Notes: generated by a model from the sequence alone, not told the origin. Shown: positions 1 through 13,258, counted from the first letter of the stretch. The stretch: 64,000 bases of DNA from Thecaphora thlaspeos (GCA_900291925.1 UWYS01000004.1:186001-250000), one strand, 5' to 3'. A program made the numbers and translations.

Positions 1-3000
1 AGGTCACGGCGGCAGCAGCGGCGGCTTGGGGCTCGACACTCGGCGCAGAGACGCGTCCCTGTCGACCGTGTCGACCGTGGCCGTGGCCGCTGCTGCTGAT
101 GCTCTCGCTCGACGTTTCCTCCTCACCGCCCGCCGCGCCTTGGGCCTTGAGTACCTTGATCGGGTTCGACGTCCAGGCAAAGAGCGGGTCGTGCTTAAAC
201 ACCTCCAATACGGTCTTGACGACGTCGCGTCCGTCTCGCAGGACCCGCAAGGTCTCCTCGCAGCAGCGCCGATAGGTGCCTTCGATCCCCGAGAGGCCCA
301 TCCCGTCGACTAGGTCGCGCGTCAGCCGGAAGGGGACCAACTCTGGGATGGGAAGGAGCTTGCCCTGGACGCAGATGACAAAAGAAGGGCTCAGGCAAGG
401 GTAGGGTCGTGTCATCGGTCAGCTGTGGCCTTGCAGCACGTCCTCTCGCTGTCGACGCGGCCGGTGCTCACCTGGTCGAAGGCCACGCCAAAGTCAATGT
501 GAACCAGCTCGCCGCTTTGCTTGTCGAGGAGGATGTTGGAGACATGGCGATCGCCGAGGCCGAGGATGTGGCCGACAATCGACGTCGTCGCGGCGCTCCG
601 CGTGTAGTTGAGACGCATCGCAAACCAGCTGGGTGGATCCTTCCGCCTCTCGGTGAAGAAGAAGCGAAAGGCCGGCGGCATGCGCTCGCAGACGTTCAGG
701 AAGACGTCGAGCTTCTGGCTCGCCGTCAGGCCCTGAGCCTCGCGGATCCGCGTCCTCGCTTCGATCGGCGACATGTCGTTAGGTCCATACTGGCCGTGCA
801 TTCGGATCAGGATCTCGCCGATCGGTACCGTGTTGGTGACGAACTCGAGCAGGCCGCACTGCGGCCCCAGCGGGATTACCGCGTAGGTCCGCACCGTCAG
901 CTGTCGCTGGCTGGCGCGGCGATCCTTGTCGAGGAGGCCGTTGACCAGCCGGAATACCTGCTGCATCACCGCATCCTGCCGCAGGTCGTCGTCGCGCTTA
1001 AACTGCGTCGCGGGGCGAGGCAGTCGAGGGTGGATCCAGAAGCAATAGTGTCAGCGCCGATTCGACGACGGTCATCCTTGAGACGAGGCGGCTCCCTCTC
1101 AAAGCAGAGCCAACCGAGACACGCTCCGCACTTACTAGCTGCTTATAGCGCTTCCCGTCGCTGCCGATGCACTCGTTGATCTTGGGAAGGTGGATCCCGC
1201 CGGCCGTGGTGAACGTCTCGCTGTATCTCACGATGCTGACGACGTCCTGATACTCGCACGTCCTGTCGATCGGGACATTGGCCGTCGCGACGGGGATGTC
1301 GACGTCTCGCAGCCGGGCGATCCGAAGTTCGCTCGCCGGAGGCATGCGGAGCGGGCCTTTCTTGATGGTGCCGTTCGGCGTGAAGTAGGTGCTGAAGCGC
1401 TGCGCCAGGTTCACTTCCGCCCACTCGACGTACGCCTGGCAGACCTCCTCGAACAGCTGGAAGCGCCGCTTGAGGCGGTCGGTCGCCTTGACTCGCGCCC
1501 AGATGAACTCGGCCGCCACGGATCGCTGTCGCTGCGAAGACTCGACACCGACCTGCGAGGCCGAGAGGTCGCCGTCGCGCGAAGACGTCGACGTTTCGCT
1601 CGCCTTGGCGTCCTTTCCCGCCTTCAAGAGGGCAAAGAGGGCGTAGCAGGTGTGGAAGGGGTGGTCCTTGCAGATGCGGAGGACCAGGTTGGCGAGGTTC
1701 TGCTGGAACATCGACATGCCCTTCGTCGCGCCCTTGGGCGAGCTCGAGAGACGCGCCGAGAGCTGGTGCGTCAGCGGGATGAACTTGTGCGAAGGTATTT
1801 GCGTCAGGGCCGCCGACAGCGGCATGTTGGCGTTTTCGTCGAACGAATTGTCGAACCACAACGACGTCAGCCGGCCCACGGCGTCATCGTAGCGATCCGA
1901 CATTGTCAGCGACCGCGAGTACATCGCGATAGCCCTCTGCAGAAAGAGCGTGCGCGCGGACTCGAGCTCCCTGAGATGGCTCTCATCCTGCCGCAGAATC
2001 TTTTCCGCTTGCCGTTGGAACTGCATCAGCCGCTGCTTGAGGCTGCGCGAGCCGGTCTTGTCGCTCTCGACCTGGTTCTGGCGGATCTCTTCTTTCCGTC
2101 GGTCGATGTAGACCTTGAGCCGGTCGATCTCCTCGACGTCGACGCCGCGGTACTGTTCGTCGGCGAATTTGGCCCACTTGTAGGCAACCTTGGCCTGCTC
2201 CTCGGTGCCTTGAGTCTGAATGTTCTGCGCCACCATTAGCTCGAGCGCCGGCTTGAATAGCGTGGTGTCGATCATCCGCGGTTGCTGGGACCTCGCGGTT
2301 GCTCGCCATTCTCCCTGCGGGGGCCACCGATGGTGTGGAGGGGGGATGAGGTGGGCCAGCCAGTGGGATCAACCAGCGACATCGAATGCGTCTAGCCTGA
2401 TTCCTAACGGTCCCGGAAGAACGTGTACTCACGAGTCTGGCCATCAGCACGGCTTTGCGATACCTCAGGCGGCTGGCAGAGCTCTCACCGACTTGGAACG
2501 CCTCGATGATTGCGGTGAGCGCCTCTAGCGCGAAGGCGTGCTCGTCCTGTGCCCAGAGGACCGAGGCAAACTCTTCATCTGTGTGGTTCGACGTGTCGAC
2601 CAGGCACGAGTGCAGCTTCTGCGCCTTGGCGATGGCGTTGATCGAGGTCTGCAGACGACCCTGCTTCCTGGCAGCGGCGCTCAGCTGGATCATCATGGCC
2701 CTCTCGAGCTTCATCGACTCCTCGGCGATGGGCGACAGCATGTTTCCGATCTCGTTGAGCTGATCCTTGGTGCGCTCGGCCTGAAGCATCGACTGGCGGA
2801 CCGAGAGCACCCGCTCGTAGCATTCGATGTCAAACTTGGGCCGCGGCTCGACCCAGAATGCGCCGACGTGGACGATGGCCTCTTCCACTCCGAGCTGCGA
2901 CACGAGCTGCCGCCAACTCTGCACCTCGTGCAGGCTGAGGAGGTCAAGCTGGACCTTCCTCACCTCGTTGATGGCCTCTGGCTTGGCGCCCGCAAGGCCT

Positions 3001-6000
3001 CCGAGCTCTCGAGCGAAGCACCGCGACCCTTCTTGGTCGATGGATGCGCCGGAACGGTCGCGGTGGAGGGCGCGCAGCGTCGCAAAAGTACCGCGGCTCG
3101 TGCCCGGCTGGTAGGGTGCGCTGCAGGGCAGATCCCACGCTCCCGTCCTCCAGGCCATGTCGAAGTCGTCGTCCCCGGCCGCCACTCCCGCCATCGACGT
3201 CGAATTCGCATTCCCGTGGCCAGCGCGGCTGCGGTTCCGGCCGTCAATCGTCGAGGCGAGGCGGTTAAAGCCGAGCATGTGGAAGGCGGTGCCGATCATC
3301 GCGCCGCTCTGGTCATTTTTCGAGCCGATCGCAGCCACTGACGTCTCGTACTCCGCGGCGTGGAGCTGCAGAGCCCGATGCCATTGGCCCTCGTGGTGGA
3401 GCCGACGCGTAAGCGACTCGTACACGTCGGCGTTCACGATACCGTAGAAGCCGTCGGGATCCTCGACATTGCTGTAGACCTCGTAGAGGAGCGCCGAGAT
3501 GGCGCCCTGCTTGCTCTCGGCGTCTTTGGAGTCGGTCGAATGCTCAAAGAAGAGTTCGATGAAAAGCAGCGCCGCCGTGTACATCTTGCAGTCGAGGCTG
3601 CGGCGGGCCAAGAGGAGAAAGTCGATGCTGTACCAGAGGTCGGAGTAGGTGGGATCGTTGTCCGGCACCCGCCATCGCCGGACGTGCAAGAGGCCCTCGA
3701 TGATGGCGGCCCAGGCGCGCGAGTCGCTGCCGTCGCTCGTCAGCACATCTTGGAAGTGCAGCGCGATCGCCTCCCTCCTGCCGTCGAGGTACTTGACCAT
3801 CTCGTCAACACCCTCGAAGCCGTCGTCAGCGGTGTAAAGGTGCATCAGCGCGGGGAGGAGTCGGGCTGCGATTTCCACTTCGCCCTCGACGAGGCTCTGA
3901 AGGTGGTGGTAGAAGGCGCCGCCAGAGGACGTCTTGATCAACAGGTGGCTGATGATCCCTGTGACCCTGCGGATCCAGACCTCGAAGTCTGAGGCTGAGG
4001 ACAGGAGCGTCACATCTTCGAGCTCCTTGGCGGAGCGGATCGTTGCAGAGGGCTCGAAGGCTTCAAACTCGGCCAACACGCTGAGCTCCTCGTAAGCATG
4101 GCCGGGCCACTTGGCCAGTGCAGAGGTGGTCGTCTTGGCGGCGGACAGGATGCCCCTCAGCGCCATATAGGCGTTCTCGGACTGGAAAATCGACCGACCC
4201 TGGAGGTGCTGGAGTATGACAAGGATCGCCACAGCCTGTATGCCGCGGCTCTGCTCCTTGAGGCGCGACACCGTCCGCAGAACGCCGTGTAATTCGGACG
4301 ACGAAAGGTCTTGCAAAGCGTCAAGGTCCGGCGTACGGAGGCGCCCTTCGCAAATGCTGAGGATCTCAGAGAGGGCCTTCCCATTACGAGCCAGGTCGTC
4401 GACAGGCTGACGTCCGCCGTCCGGCGGTTTGAGACGGTCGAAGAGCAGCCAAATGGTCGACCGGGCAAAATCGTTGCGCTCGTCGGCGGAGGCAGCCTTC
4501 AGGCTGGCACGCATCCGTTCCAGCACAGCGGCCGTCACAACGGCGTCGGGGCATCGCTGAAGGGCGGACGCAATGTTCTTCGGCGTCGCGTTCGGAGAGG
4601 CCAGGCCTGCCAGACTGTCGGGGATGGCGTCAGGCCACAAGAGCAAGGTCAACTGCACGGCGTCGGACGATGGCGGCAGCTGGGCCACCACGCTTTCGGC
4701 CCAGGTGCGCAGGTTGACCCCAAGATGGGCCGAGCCTAGACCTCCCGAGGCCGGGACGTCCAAGCCCGTAGACGTAGGATGGCGGCGATGGTCGACCCCC
4801 ACTCCGTCCGGCGTCGCCGTCGTCGACGTCGTCTGGACCGCAAAGGCTGTTAGCGTAGACGCCAGGCGAGTTGGAAGGCAGTTGATCTGTGCGCAGGCGG
4901 CGATTGCCCAGCTGGCCAGTGAGCAGGCGGGCCCTTGGACGTGCGGCTGCTCGACGAGGAAGGCGACCCCTTGGAGCACGACATCCAAGAGGAGCGGGCT
5001 CGAGGCGATCGTGTCGGCGCACATCGAGATGTACAGCTTGGTCGCTTCAAAGTAGCGGTGCTGGTCGTTGACGAAGGGCGCGTTACCGATCCTGAAGAGC
5101 ATCTGCCGGAGCACGTGGTAGGCGACGTCGGCGGCGAGGGTATCGACCCCGGACCCTCGGAGGATGAGGATCGCCTCGTAGATGGTCGTCGCCGAGAAGA
5201 AGGGCCGGTTCGGCTCGTGGATTACGATGCAGCGACCGGCGGCCTTGACCGCGCCGGCCGGCTGCTGCGACAGCTGAAGGAAGGTCGCGTAGGCTTTGCC
5301 GTCCCTCTGCTGCAGATTCTCGGGAAACGAGGTCGACGACGCCGGCTCGAAGAACATGGTCAACAGCACCGTTACCAGCTGGTCAGCGATAGACGTCAAC
5401 ATCTCGAGCGTCTGGGACGGTTCTGCGTCCGGATACCACTGCGCGATCGAGTCGAGCACCTGTTGCCAAGGCGGTGTGCGCGGACTCGGCACCGACGCCT
5501 CGATCTCACTCGCGGCGAACCCGAGCTCGCTCGCGGCGAGGAAGGGGAGGCACTCGCGGACGCCCTCCTTGAGCGTCTTGCGGGCCATCCGGGTCAGCGT
5601 GGCGAAGAATGTCCTTCCGGATTCGCTGTTGGCGGCTAGCAGAATGGAGCCAATCTCCCGGAATGTGTGCTCGATGCATTCCTTGCGCGAGCGAAAGCCG
5701 AGCACCTTATGCGGGATCTTGAGCGGATCGTACGAATTCTTGAGAGAGAACCAGGTGAGCTGTCCGGCGAAGCTGCGATAGAGGTCGCGCGGCCCGGAAA
5801 AGCCGAGCCTCGCCGAGATCCCCTCGAACGCCGCTTTGAGCGTCGCCTCGAGCAGGCCCGTGGCGATGTAGACCTCGAGCAGGTGGAACAACGCGATACG
5901 GCGCACCAAAGAGCTGGCGATCGTCACGTTAGTCAGGCAGAGCAGCCGCGTAGCCACGCTCTCGCGCCCGGCGTGGTCGACGGGCAGCCGGAGCTTGAGC

Positions 6001-9000
6001 TTCTCGTAGAGGGCGGCGAATCCGTCGTCGTCAATCTCGAGGTGATCGAAGAGGTGCGCCGAGGCGACTGCGCCGGCCGCACGAATGCGGACGTCGCGGT
6101 CGCCATTGAGGTACAGCACCGCCTCTGAGGCCGGGCAGCGCGTGAGCAGCTCGTCGTCTTCGTCCGTCCACAGCCGCTCCTGCGGGTCGGCGCGGAGGTA
6201 GAGGGCGAGGAAGTGGGCCACTCTAAGACGGACCTTCCAGGGCGAGCGCCACTTCTGCTTGGTGACCTGCTCGGTGAAGAAAGTGCAGAGCTTGCGCAGC
6301 TTGTCGAGCAGATCGGCGCTGACCCGCTTGGCGCCGAGCCACGTCGGCATCATCGCCACCACCAGGTCGATGGCGAGGCATCGCGCCTCCTGGTCGCGGG
6401 CGAAGTGGTACGACGTTAGCAGGTCCGAGCCGATCTGGTCGAGCAGGTCGCCGAGGTCGCGCTGCGTCAGCCAGAGCGAGCCGTTGCCGACCGTCTGCAC
6501 CAGGCTGGGCCCGACCTTGACGAGCGAGTCCAGGGTCCCCTCGAACATCAGATTGACGAGGCGCTCGTCGTGCGTTGCCTCGTCGGAAGCCGCGGCCAGC
6601 TTCGGCGCCTCGGCCGAGAGCGACACGCAGAGCGCCACCAACTGCTGCGAGTAGATCAGGACCGCGCCGCTGTCTCCGCGTTGTGCCCGCGTGTCCTTTT
6701 GCGAGGCGACTCTGGCCCTGCCGATGAAGCCATCTTCGTCGTCATCTTCGTCGTCATTGTCGTAGCACGTCTCTCGCCGGTCGAGACTTGCGCTGAGTGA
6801 GCTACCGCCCTGCGAGGCCTCGTGATGCGCAGCGCCGCCAATCTCCTTTTGCAGGGCAGCGTAGAGCGTGTCCAGCAGCGGCTTGAGGCCCTGAGCTGTC
6901 ATCAGGGCCTGCCAGAAGCTCGTCAGAAACATATGCGTCTTACTGACGCGCCCGGTCGACAGCCGCAAGCTCTGGCGCATCGTCACCGCCCCGGTTTCTC
7001 GGACCCCTGACCTGGGCCCAGCTCGGACAATGAGCTCCTCCCCCTCGTCCAGCTCGTCGTCGCTTCCCTGCTGCGGATCGCTATCGAGGTAGCCCGGGGG
7101 CAACAGGGAAGAGAAAGCCCGCAATACTTCCAGACGCTCGGCCTGCGTCCAGTCGTGCCGGAAAAGAGCGAAGCTGACCGAGTGGTTGAGGAGCTTGGCC
7201 GCAGCGTCCGCCAGCGCGCTGGGAGTTAGGAAGCCTTTTTCAGCAAGCGTAACAAGTACGGCCACGGCGAGCAGGGCGAGTTCCAGTAGGGTGCTGGCCT
7301 GTTCCGGGCTGCACGTCTTTGCGAAGCTCTTCTCGCTCAAAGTCGCTGCATTCGGTCCCGATGCCCACAGCGCGTTGGCGCTCAACACGCTGCGCTCCAG
7401 AATGCTGCAGATGCGTCGTTCGTCCGGGCCGAGGGGTGTCGAACCGGGAACGGACTGAGGCAGAGTGTTGTCTTGCTGAACGGAGGCTGGAGACCACGCG
7501 GAAGATGCCGCCGCATTCGACGACGCAGATCGATGCTGATTGACGTCCTGGAACAAGAGGTAGGCACGCAGCTTGACGAACTGCAGCTCGTCGTCGATGC
7601 AGGAAGATATGGCCGTGTGCTTGACGTTGACATTGAGAGATGGCGGGCTAAGGATGATGGCCGAGTCGCCGATGCATGACGAAAGGAGAGCGAGGACATC
7701 AGACCATTCGATATCGCAGCTTCGCGGCGGCACCTGCCCCATCCCGAAGGCGACGCCGGGCTGCCAGACGGACAGCAGCCATGACAATGCCCGCGATCGG
7801 CAGTTGAGCGAGAACAGCTGCGAGTCCTTGCTTGCGCAGTCGAGCGCCGCCACCACGAAGCCCGCGCTGGAGTCGCACAGCAACGTCGGGCCCTGGATGT
7901 CGATCTCGACGAGGATCGGTCGTAGATCCGCGAGGACCGTCGACTGGGGCAAGAAGGCGCAGCGGAGCAGGGTCGAGGACAAGTGTGCAGCCGCGCGCGA
8001 GACCGAGGCCGAGGGTAAACGTCGACAAGCTAGCGTCCACGCCTGCGAAAAGGCGGCGGCGGCGACGGCACCGTCGCCGTGCGTTCTGCTGCTTGGCAGC
8101 GTGCTGCGTTTGGCCATCTCCGCGAGGCAGACAAAGGCCCAGGACTGTATCTCGGCGTCCGATTCGCCGGCAAGTCCGACGATTGTGCCTACAAGGCTGT
8201 CCTGTGTCGCGCCGTCCAATTCCGCCCAGTGGCCGGCCAAAAAGAGGGCGAGCTGCAATCTCCAAAGTCGGTCTGCCTGTCCGGGGGCTGTTCTCGTCGC
8301 AGTCCGCCGCGAGGCGGACTGCTGAAGGTCGCCCACGAGGCTCGCAATTAGAGCGGAGCCTGTCTGGCTGAGGGCCGCATCCGTCCCGGTCCGACGCCTT
8401 TTTGCCGCAGGAAGGTCCGCAGCACCGGAACGCGTCCGCTTCGACGGGGAAATCGCCATGGACATCGCCAGCGTCTCCGCATCGTCGACCACCGAGGCCG
8501 CTCGCGATGTCGGCTCAGCCTGGGTCGCCGTGGTGCCTCGGCATGGCTGAAGCTGGGTCGCCGGAGGCGACAGCAGGCCAACCAGGGTCGTCGCGTTGAG
8601 CTCGAGAATAGCCCAAGCTACGGCATCCGCCTCGCTGAAGGCGGCGCCCTGTCTCGCAGTGACCAGCTCAAAGGCCCGGCGAGAGCGTCCCGTAGGCGCT
8701 TGATCCGACGTGCGCAGGCGGACGCTGGCCAGTGACACCGGCCGTGAGCCCCAGCGGCTCTCCTGGTCGTGAAGAATGGCGCGATGCAGGTCGATCAGCA
8801 TCATCCGCACTTCGACCTGCACCGCCGGCAGCGTTAGGTGGGGGTTCGTCCAACCGTCGAAAGTTGGCGCCAGGCAGCTTGAGACTAGCGGCACCAGGAT
8901 CCGCCAGCAGACGACGAGCTGCTCCTTGAGCTGCTTGTTCTTGGTCGGCCAAAGCGACGACAGCGTCCGCCACGTCCTGACGGCGAACCTGATCACCTCG

Positions 9001-9824
9001 ACCGTCTGGTTTAGCTCGAGCTCGCGCAGCAGCTTGTTGAGGCCGAACAGCGCCGGCAGGTGGCTCGAACACTCGACCGGGTAGCGTTCAAGAAAGGCGG
9101 CGTACCGGCCGAGAAAGCGCAGACCGTAGTGCTGCTCGGTCAGCAGCGGGGCCATCGACGAACTGACGAGGTGCTGAAGGCAGACCATATGTTCGACGTC
9201 TTCGAGGCCTAGTGCCCGCAGTGGTGGTTGCGCGCGATGCGACCTAGTCGCTTCCGCTGCATCTCCCTGCCCGTGCGCGTCCCACTCTTCCTCCTCCTCG
9301 TCCAAGGTCTTGGTCAGGTCTTCGTCGAGCAGCACGTTGAAACAGAGCTCGGCGATCGCGGTCCACTCGTCGACCTCGAGTTGGTCAACGTGGGGTCTGA
9401 ATTGGAGGATGGCCGAAAGTGCCTTGAGATAGGACATCGAGACGGGCTGAAAGACGGCGCCCAGGTGGCTGAACATCTGGACCAGGTGCGAGACGATGGC
9501 CTTGATGACGCGGCGGTTGAGGTGGAGCACAGCGCGCTCGACCAGCTGGCGGACGGCGTAGGAGCTGTCGCGCAGCCTCGCCAGAGCGACCGGCTGCGCC
9601 GCCTTGATCGAGGCCTTCTTGAGGCATACCGACTTTTCGAGCAATACGCATGTGAAGAGCGACTGGAAGGTCTTGAGCCACGCCTTGCCGTCGCCCTTTC
9701 GATCGAGGTTGGCGACATTGAGCGGGTCGCCAAAGATCTGGACGACGAGCGCGAGACCGTCCTGCCTATCCTTGATTCTCTCGGAGCGCAGCTGGTCGAG
9801 CGCCGACTGGAGCGATACCGCCAT
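1..9824 (-). CDS. TEL1: Tel1/ATM PI3K-like protein kinase (3' end beyond window)
   Basis: Large checkpoint and telomere-length kinase of the ATM/Tel1 family, activated at DNA double-strand breaks through MRN and acting in the nucleus. I read complement(join(<1..364, 472..1002, 1136..2314, 2433..9824)); introns of 107, 133 and 118 bp join in matching phase. More than 3150 residues are visible. The N-terminus carries the Tel1/ATM TAN motif (LDQLRSERIKDRQDG, about residues 9-23), followed by a long HEAT-type solenoid. The FAT region includes ARLGEWRATARSQQPRMID across the first intron. The kinase domain has DDDLRQDAVMQQVF, the catalytic GDRHVSN near residue 3008, and HIDFGVAFDQ (DFG near 3027), then GKLLPIPELVPFRLTRD after the last intron. 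The terminal FATC domain lies outside the window. The start at 9824 is an ATG directly before the TAN motif. The gene is divergent from TYR1. Confidence 0.95.
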
Positions 9825-10264
9825 GACTGCCGGCGAGGCGATGCGGTAGGACGTTGGAGTGAGCGACGATGCGGAAGACGCAGATCAGAGATGTTGTCGC
9901 GAGTGGTCGAGCGTCTTGGCGCCGATTGGGCTCCTCCCTGGCGACCGGGTGGCTCTACAAAGGCCACGCCTCACAAACGGCAAGACAGCGCTACCATTCA
10001 GCGCTTCGGAGCAGCCGTTCGCCTTCCAGGGACCCGACAACGCGCACACCGGTGCGCTGCTGCTGGTGCTGGTGAAGCGTGAAGAAAGCAGAAGCGCGTC
10101 TCCGGCTGCCCCTCGTCGGCCGATGGCCACTCTCTCGCAGGGGCGGAGAGCCCAGCCTAGCTGTCCGATGAGATCGTGGTGGCCGTGACAGTAGCGTTTG
10201 TGTAGTCACGATGGCTATCGCGGCTGTGGCCACAGCGAGACGGCGTAGCCGAGATCAGGAGCAA

Positions 10265-10336
10265 GGGAGCATGGGAGCGTGGGAGCGTGGGAGCGTGGGA
10301 GCGTGGGAGCGTGGGAGCGTGGGAGCGTGGGAGCGA
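10265..10336 (+). repeat. 8-bp tandem repeat (GGGAGCGT)n
   Basis: Nine consecutive 8-bp units are visible. The first is GGGAGCAT, the next seven are GGGAGCGT and the last is GGGAGCGA. This is a minisatellite in the TEL1/TYR1 intergenic region and its copy number is likely to vary between strains. Confidence 0.95.
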
Positions 10337-10798
10337 GGGCGGAAGAAGGCGGATAGGCCGGGCCTCGGAACCCTCCGGCGAAGGGTAGCTCTGCCGCCAG
10401 GAAGGCAGGCAAGCAAGCTCGTCGGAAAGGGTCCGATGCGTTGCCGGAGGCGAAGGGTGAAAAGTAAGGGCGACGGGCAGAGGTAGAGACCAAAGGTGCG
10501 CGAGGAGAGCTGGTCTGGGACGAGTCGTCGAGAGGCGACTCGAGAAGAGCACGAGGTGGGAGGAGCCGTAGCGCGGCGTTGGGCGGTCGTGAGTAGTGCT
10601 CCGCAGCAGGCGGTCGGTTGTCGAGAGGCAAGGGAAGCGGAGCGAGAGAAAGAGAGCCGACCCTTGACGGAGGGAGAGACCGAGGCAGGTACGGGTTGCG
10701 GTGAGGCGTTAAGTTGGCGAGGTGTTGCTCTCTCGCCCTCGCTCGCCCGTGTGGGGCGTTGGGGCTCAGTCTGGCGGTCTCCGCCCCCAGCTCGGAGC

Positions 10799-10840
10799 TT
10801 CTTCCTGATTTATATATATATATATATATATCAGGAAGAG
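10799..10840. repeat. TA-repeat palindrome with TCTTCCTGAT arms
   Basis: A (TA)n run of about 20 bases is flanked by inverted arms TCTTCCTGAT and ATCAGGAAGA, so the whole element is close to a perfect palindrome. It could extrude as a cruciform or form a transcript hairpin. It lies between the divergent TEL1 and TYR1 start codons. Confidence 0.85.
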
Positions 10841-11020
10841 GTCCGCACCTCCACACCAGCAGCAGGCCTCCCGCATACAGTAGTAGACGGCCTGTGGGCC
10901 GGACGTGCCCGTGCTGACGCCGTCACCCTTCCTTTCCCTTTCGTTCTCCCAACATGCCTCTTATCTTGCTTTGCCTTGCCTCCCCTTCCTCCTGCTCTTA
11001 TCACCTTACGCCCCTTGGTC

Positions 11021-11030
11021 CTATATATAC
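11021..11030 (+). promoter_or_regulatory. TATA-like box upstream of TYR1
   Basis: CTATATATAC is preceded by a CT-rich stretch. The first ATG downstream of it is the chosen TYR1 start at 11230, about 200 bp away, which supports that start. The assignment rests on sequence pattern and spacing only. Confidence 0.5.
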
Positions 11031-11229
11031 GGCCTCTCCCATCAGCCTCCGCTCCCCGCCGCAGCGCGCTTATCCATCCACCTTTCTGCAGGGAAACCGC
11101 TTTCACTGTCTCCCTCTCATACCCTCGCTAAAGGGCAGACGCCATCGACGACGCAGAGCAACCGAATCGCACGCAGAATTGAGTCCTTCTAGGAACAGCA
11201 CAGCAGAGCTCAGCGAGGCATCGCAACGG

Positions 11230-13258
11230 ATGGGCAGTATAGTGACCAAGCGGAACCAAACAGCGGACGAGCGAGCAAGCAAAGCAACACAGATGCCAAC
11301 GAGCGCCGCGAACATGTCGGCTTCGGACAACGAAAAGGACCATGTCGAGATCGGCATCATTGGCATGGGCGACATGGGCCGCCTGTACGCCCGAGTCTTG
11401 CGAGATGCAGGCTGGAAGAGGTGAGTGTGCTGCGCGGCACCCGCCCCTCGGCGGACCCGGTGCGATCATTCATGTCCCCGACGAGTCGCACAGACTGACC
11501 GCCGTATCCACTGCTTCTCTTGCCACCGGAAGGATCAATGTCTGCGACCGACCAGAGAACTACGACAAGCTCAGCGCCGAGTTCAAAGGTAGGCCAGGGC
11601 AGGCGGTACCGCGCTCTCTCCCTCTGCGCGCCCGGATGAGGTGTTGACCTTCAGTGTGTTCCGACGCACGCACAGACTCGGGTATCACCGTCCTCAAGGA
11701 CGGCCACTACGTATCGAGGAGGAGTGACTACATCATCTACTCGGTCGAGGCCGCCTACATCGATGCTGTCGTTGCTCAGTACGGCCCTTGTGAGTATCGA
11801 GCGGGCCTCGAGGCGAGCTTGAAAGAACCTCGCAGACGCTGACCTTCGCTCTCCTTGCTTGCTCTCTGCCGTCCGTGCGCTGCGCCAGCCTCAAGGATCG
11901 GGTCCATCGTCGCCGGTCAGACGTCGGTCAAGGCGCCGGAAAGGGAGGCGTTTGAAAAGCACCTGCCCGACGACGTCTACATCATCTCGTGCCACTCGAT
12001 GCACGGTCCCAAGGTCGACCCGACGGGGCAGCCGCTGGTGCGTACAATCCTTCTCTCGAAATGATCACCATCGAAGGCTGACGTCCGTCCGGCGACGGCC
12101 TTGGCTGACGCGCGGTGGCTTGGCCCTGCCCCTGCTCACGTCTCTCATCTCTACCTCTCTCGTGACTCGACACTCAGATCTTGATCCAGCACCGAGCGCC
12201 GGACGAGAAGCTGCGGCTCGTCGAGCGGATCATGGCGGCGTTCAAGTCCAACTTTGTCTACCTCTCGTACGAAGAGCACGACACGGTCACTGCTAACACC
12301 CAGGCGGTGACGCACGCGGCCTTCCTCTCGTAAGTCGTTGGCGAGCGCAGGATTCCCCTCGAAACCGATTCGTTCTGAGCTCAGCCGGCTGAACGCGTCC
12401 CTGCCCTTGTCTCCTTTGCTCCCTTTCCCTCCGTCCAGCATGGGCACTGCGTGGGGTTGCTCGAATCAATACCCGTGGGAGAACGAGCGCTACCCGGGCG
12501 GCATCGAGACGGTCAAGATCAACATCTGCCTGCGCATCTACTCTGCCAAGTGGCACGTCTATGCCGGCCTGGCGCTGCTCAACCCGTCGGCCAAGACGCA
12601 GGTGACGCAGTACGCCAAAAGCTGCACCGAGCTGTTCAAGCTGATGGTCGCCGAGCGCGAAGACGAGCTGGCGAACCGTGTTTTCGCGGCGCGCCGCGGT
12701 GTGTTCGGCTGGGACGACGACAAGGACAGCAACAGCATCAAGACCAAGAGCGGGTCGCGCGTCGAAAGGAAGCCGATCCTGATGAGCGACACGATGCTCG
12801 ACCGCTTCCACATTGCGGCGCGCCGAGCCGCCGCGGCCGCCGCCTCTCCTCCCACCTCTTCCTCCCTGCCGTCCTCCCAGACGACCTCACCGCCGAACTC
12901 GCACCTCTCCCTCCTCGCCATTGTCGACTGCTGGCACTCGCTCGGCATCAACCCGTACGACCACCTCGACCTGGCCGCGACGCCAGTCTTCCGCATGTGG
13001 ATCGGCGTGTGCGAGTACCTCTTCCGCTCGCCCGTTCGGCTGCGCCAGGCGTGCCGGGCTGCAGCGAGGGACCACGAGTTCCGCGCCGACGACACCGAGT
13101 TTGTCATCGCCTCGAGAGGATGGGCGCAGGCGGTGCAGTTCGGCAGCTTCGACAACTACCGACGCAGGTTCGAGGAGACGAGGAAGTTTTTCGAAAATAG
13201 ATTCGACGAGGCCTCGGTCGTCGGTGCAGAGATGCTCAAGGTCGTTCTGGCCGGCTAG
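11230..13258 (+). CDS. TYR1: Prephenate dehydrogenase (NADP+), tyrosine biosynthesis
   Basis: Oxidatively decarboxylates prephenate to 4-hydroxyphenylpyruvate in cytosolic tyrosine synthesis. Model: join(11230..11420, 11533..11588, 11676..11789, 11889..12037, 12178..12329, 12439..13258), 493 aa, close to yeast Tyr1 (about 450). The Rossmann nucleotide-binding motif GIIGMGDMGRLYAR sits near residue 45. Conserved family blocks follow in order: SDYIIYSVEA, GSIVAGQTSVKAPEREAFEK, HSMHGPKVDPTGQPL, YEEHDTVTANTQAVTHAAFL, and in the last exon NSHLSLLAIVDCW and INPYDHLDL. All intron phases match. Intron 1 uses an AAG acceptor (ends 11532), which is unusual but needed for the frame. The start is the first ATG after the TATA-like box; ATGs at 11294 and 11315 are possible alternatives. 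The gene is convergent with the PX-domain gene, with 184 bp between stops. Confidence 0.96.

Larger units (their letters stand above)
9825..11229. other. TEL1/TYR1 divergent intergenic region
   Basis: About 1.4 kb separates the two divergent start codons. I see no credible gene; the open frames here are GC-rich shadows. It holds an 8-bp tandem repeat (10265-10336), a TA-repeat palindrome (10799-10840), long CT-rich stretches on the plus strand from about 10920 to 11120, and a TATA-like box about 200 bp before TYR1. Those features suit a promoter region serving both genes. Confidence 0.6.

Noticed and set aside
1190..2239. Long plus-strand ORF opposite TEL1 (349 codons) and many similar antisense ORFs
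   Set aside because: They mirror the codon pattern of TEL1 in GC-rich DNA, have Arg/Leu/Asp-heavy composition and no family motifs.
9228..10082. Plus-strand ORF across the TEL1 start
   Set aside because: It overlaps the conserved TAN region of TEL1 on the other strand and shows no recognisable protein family.
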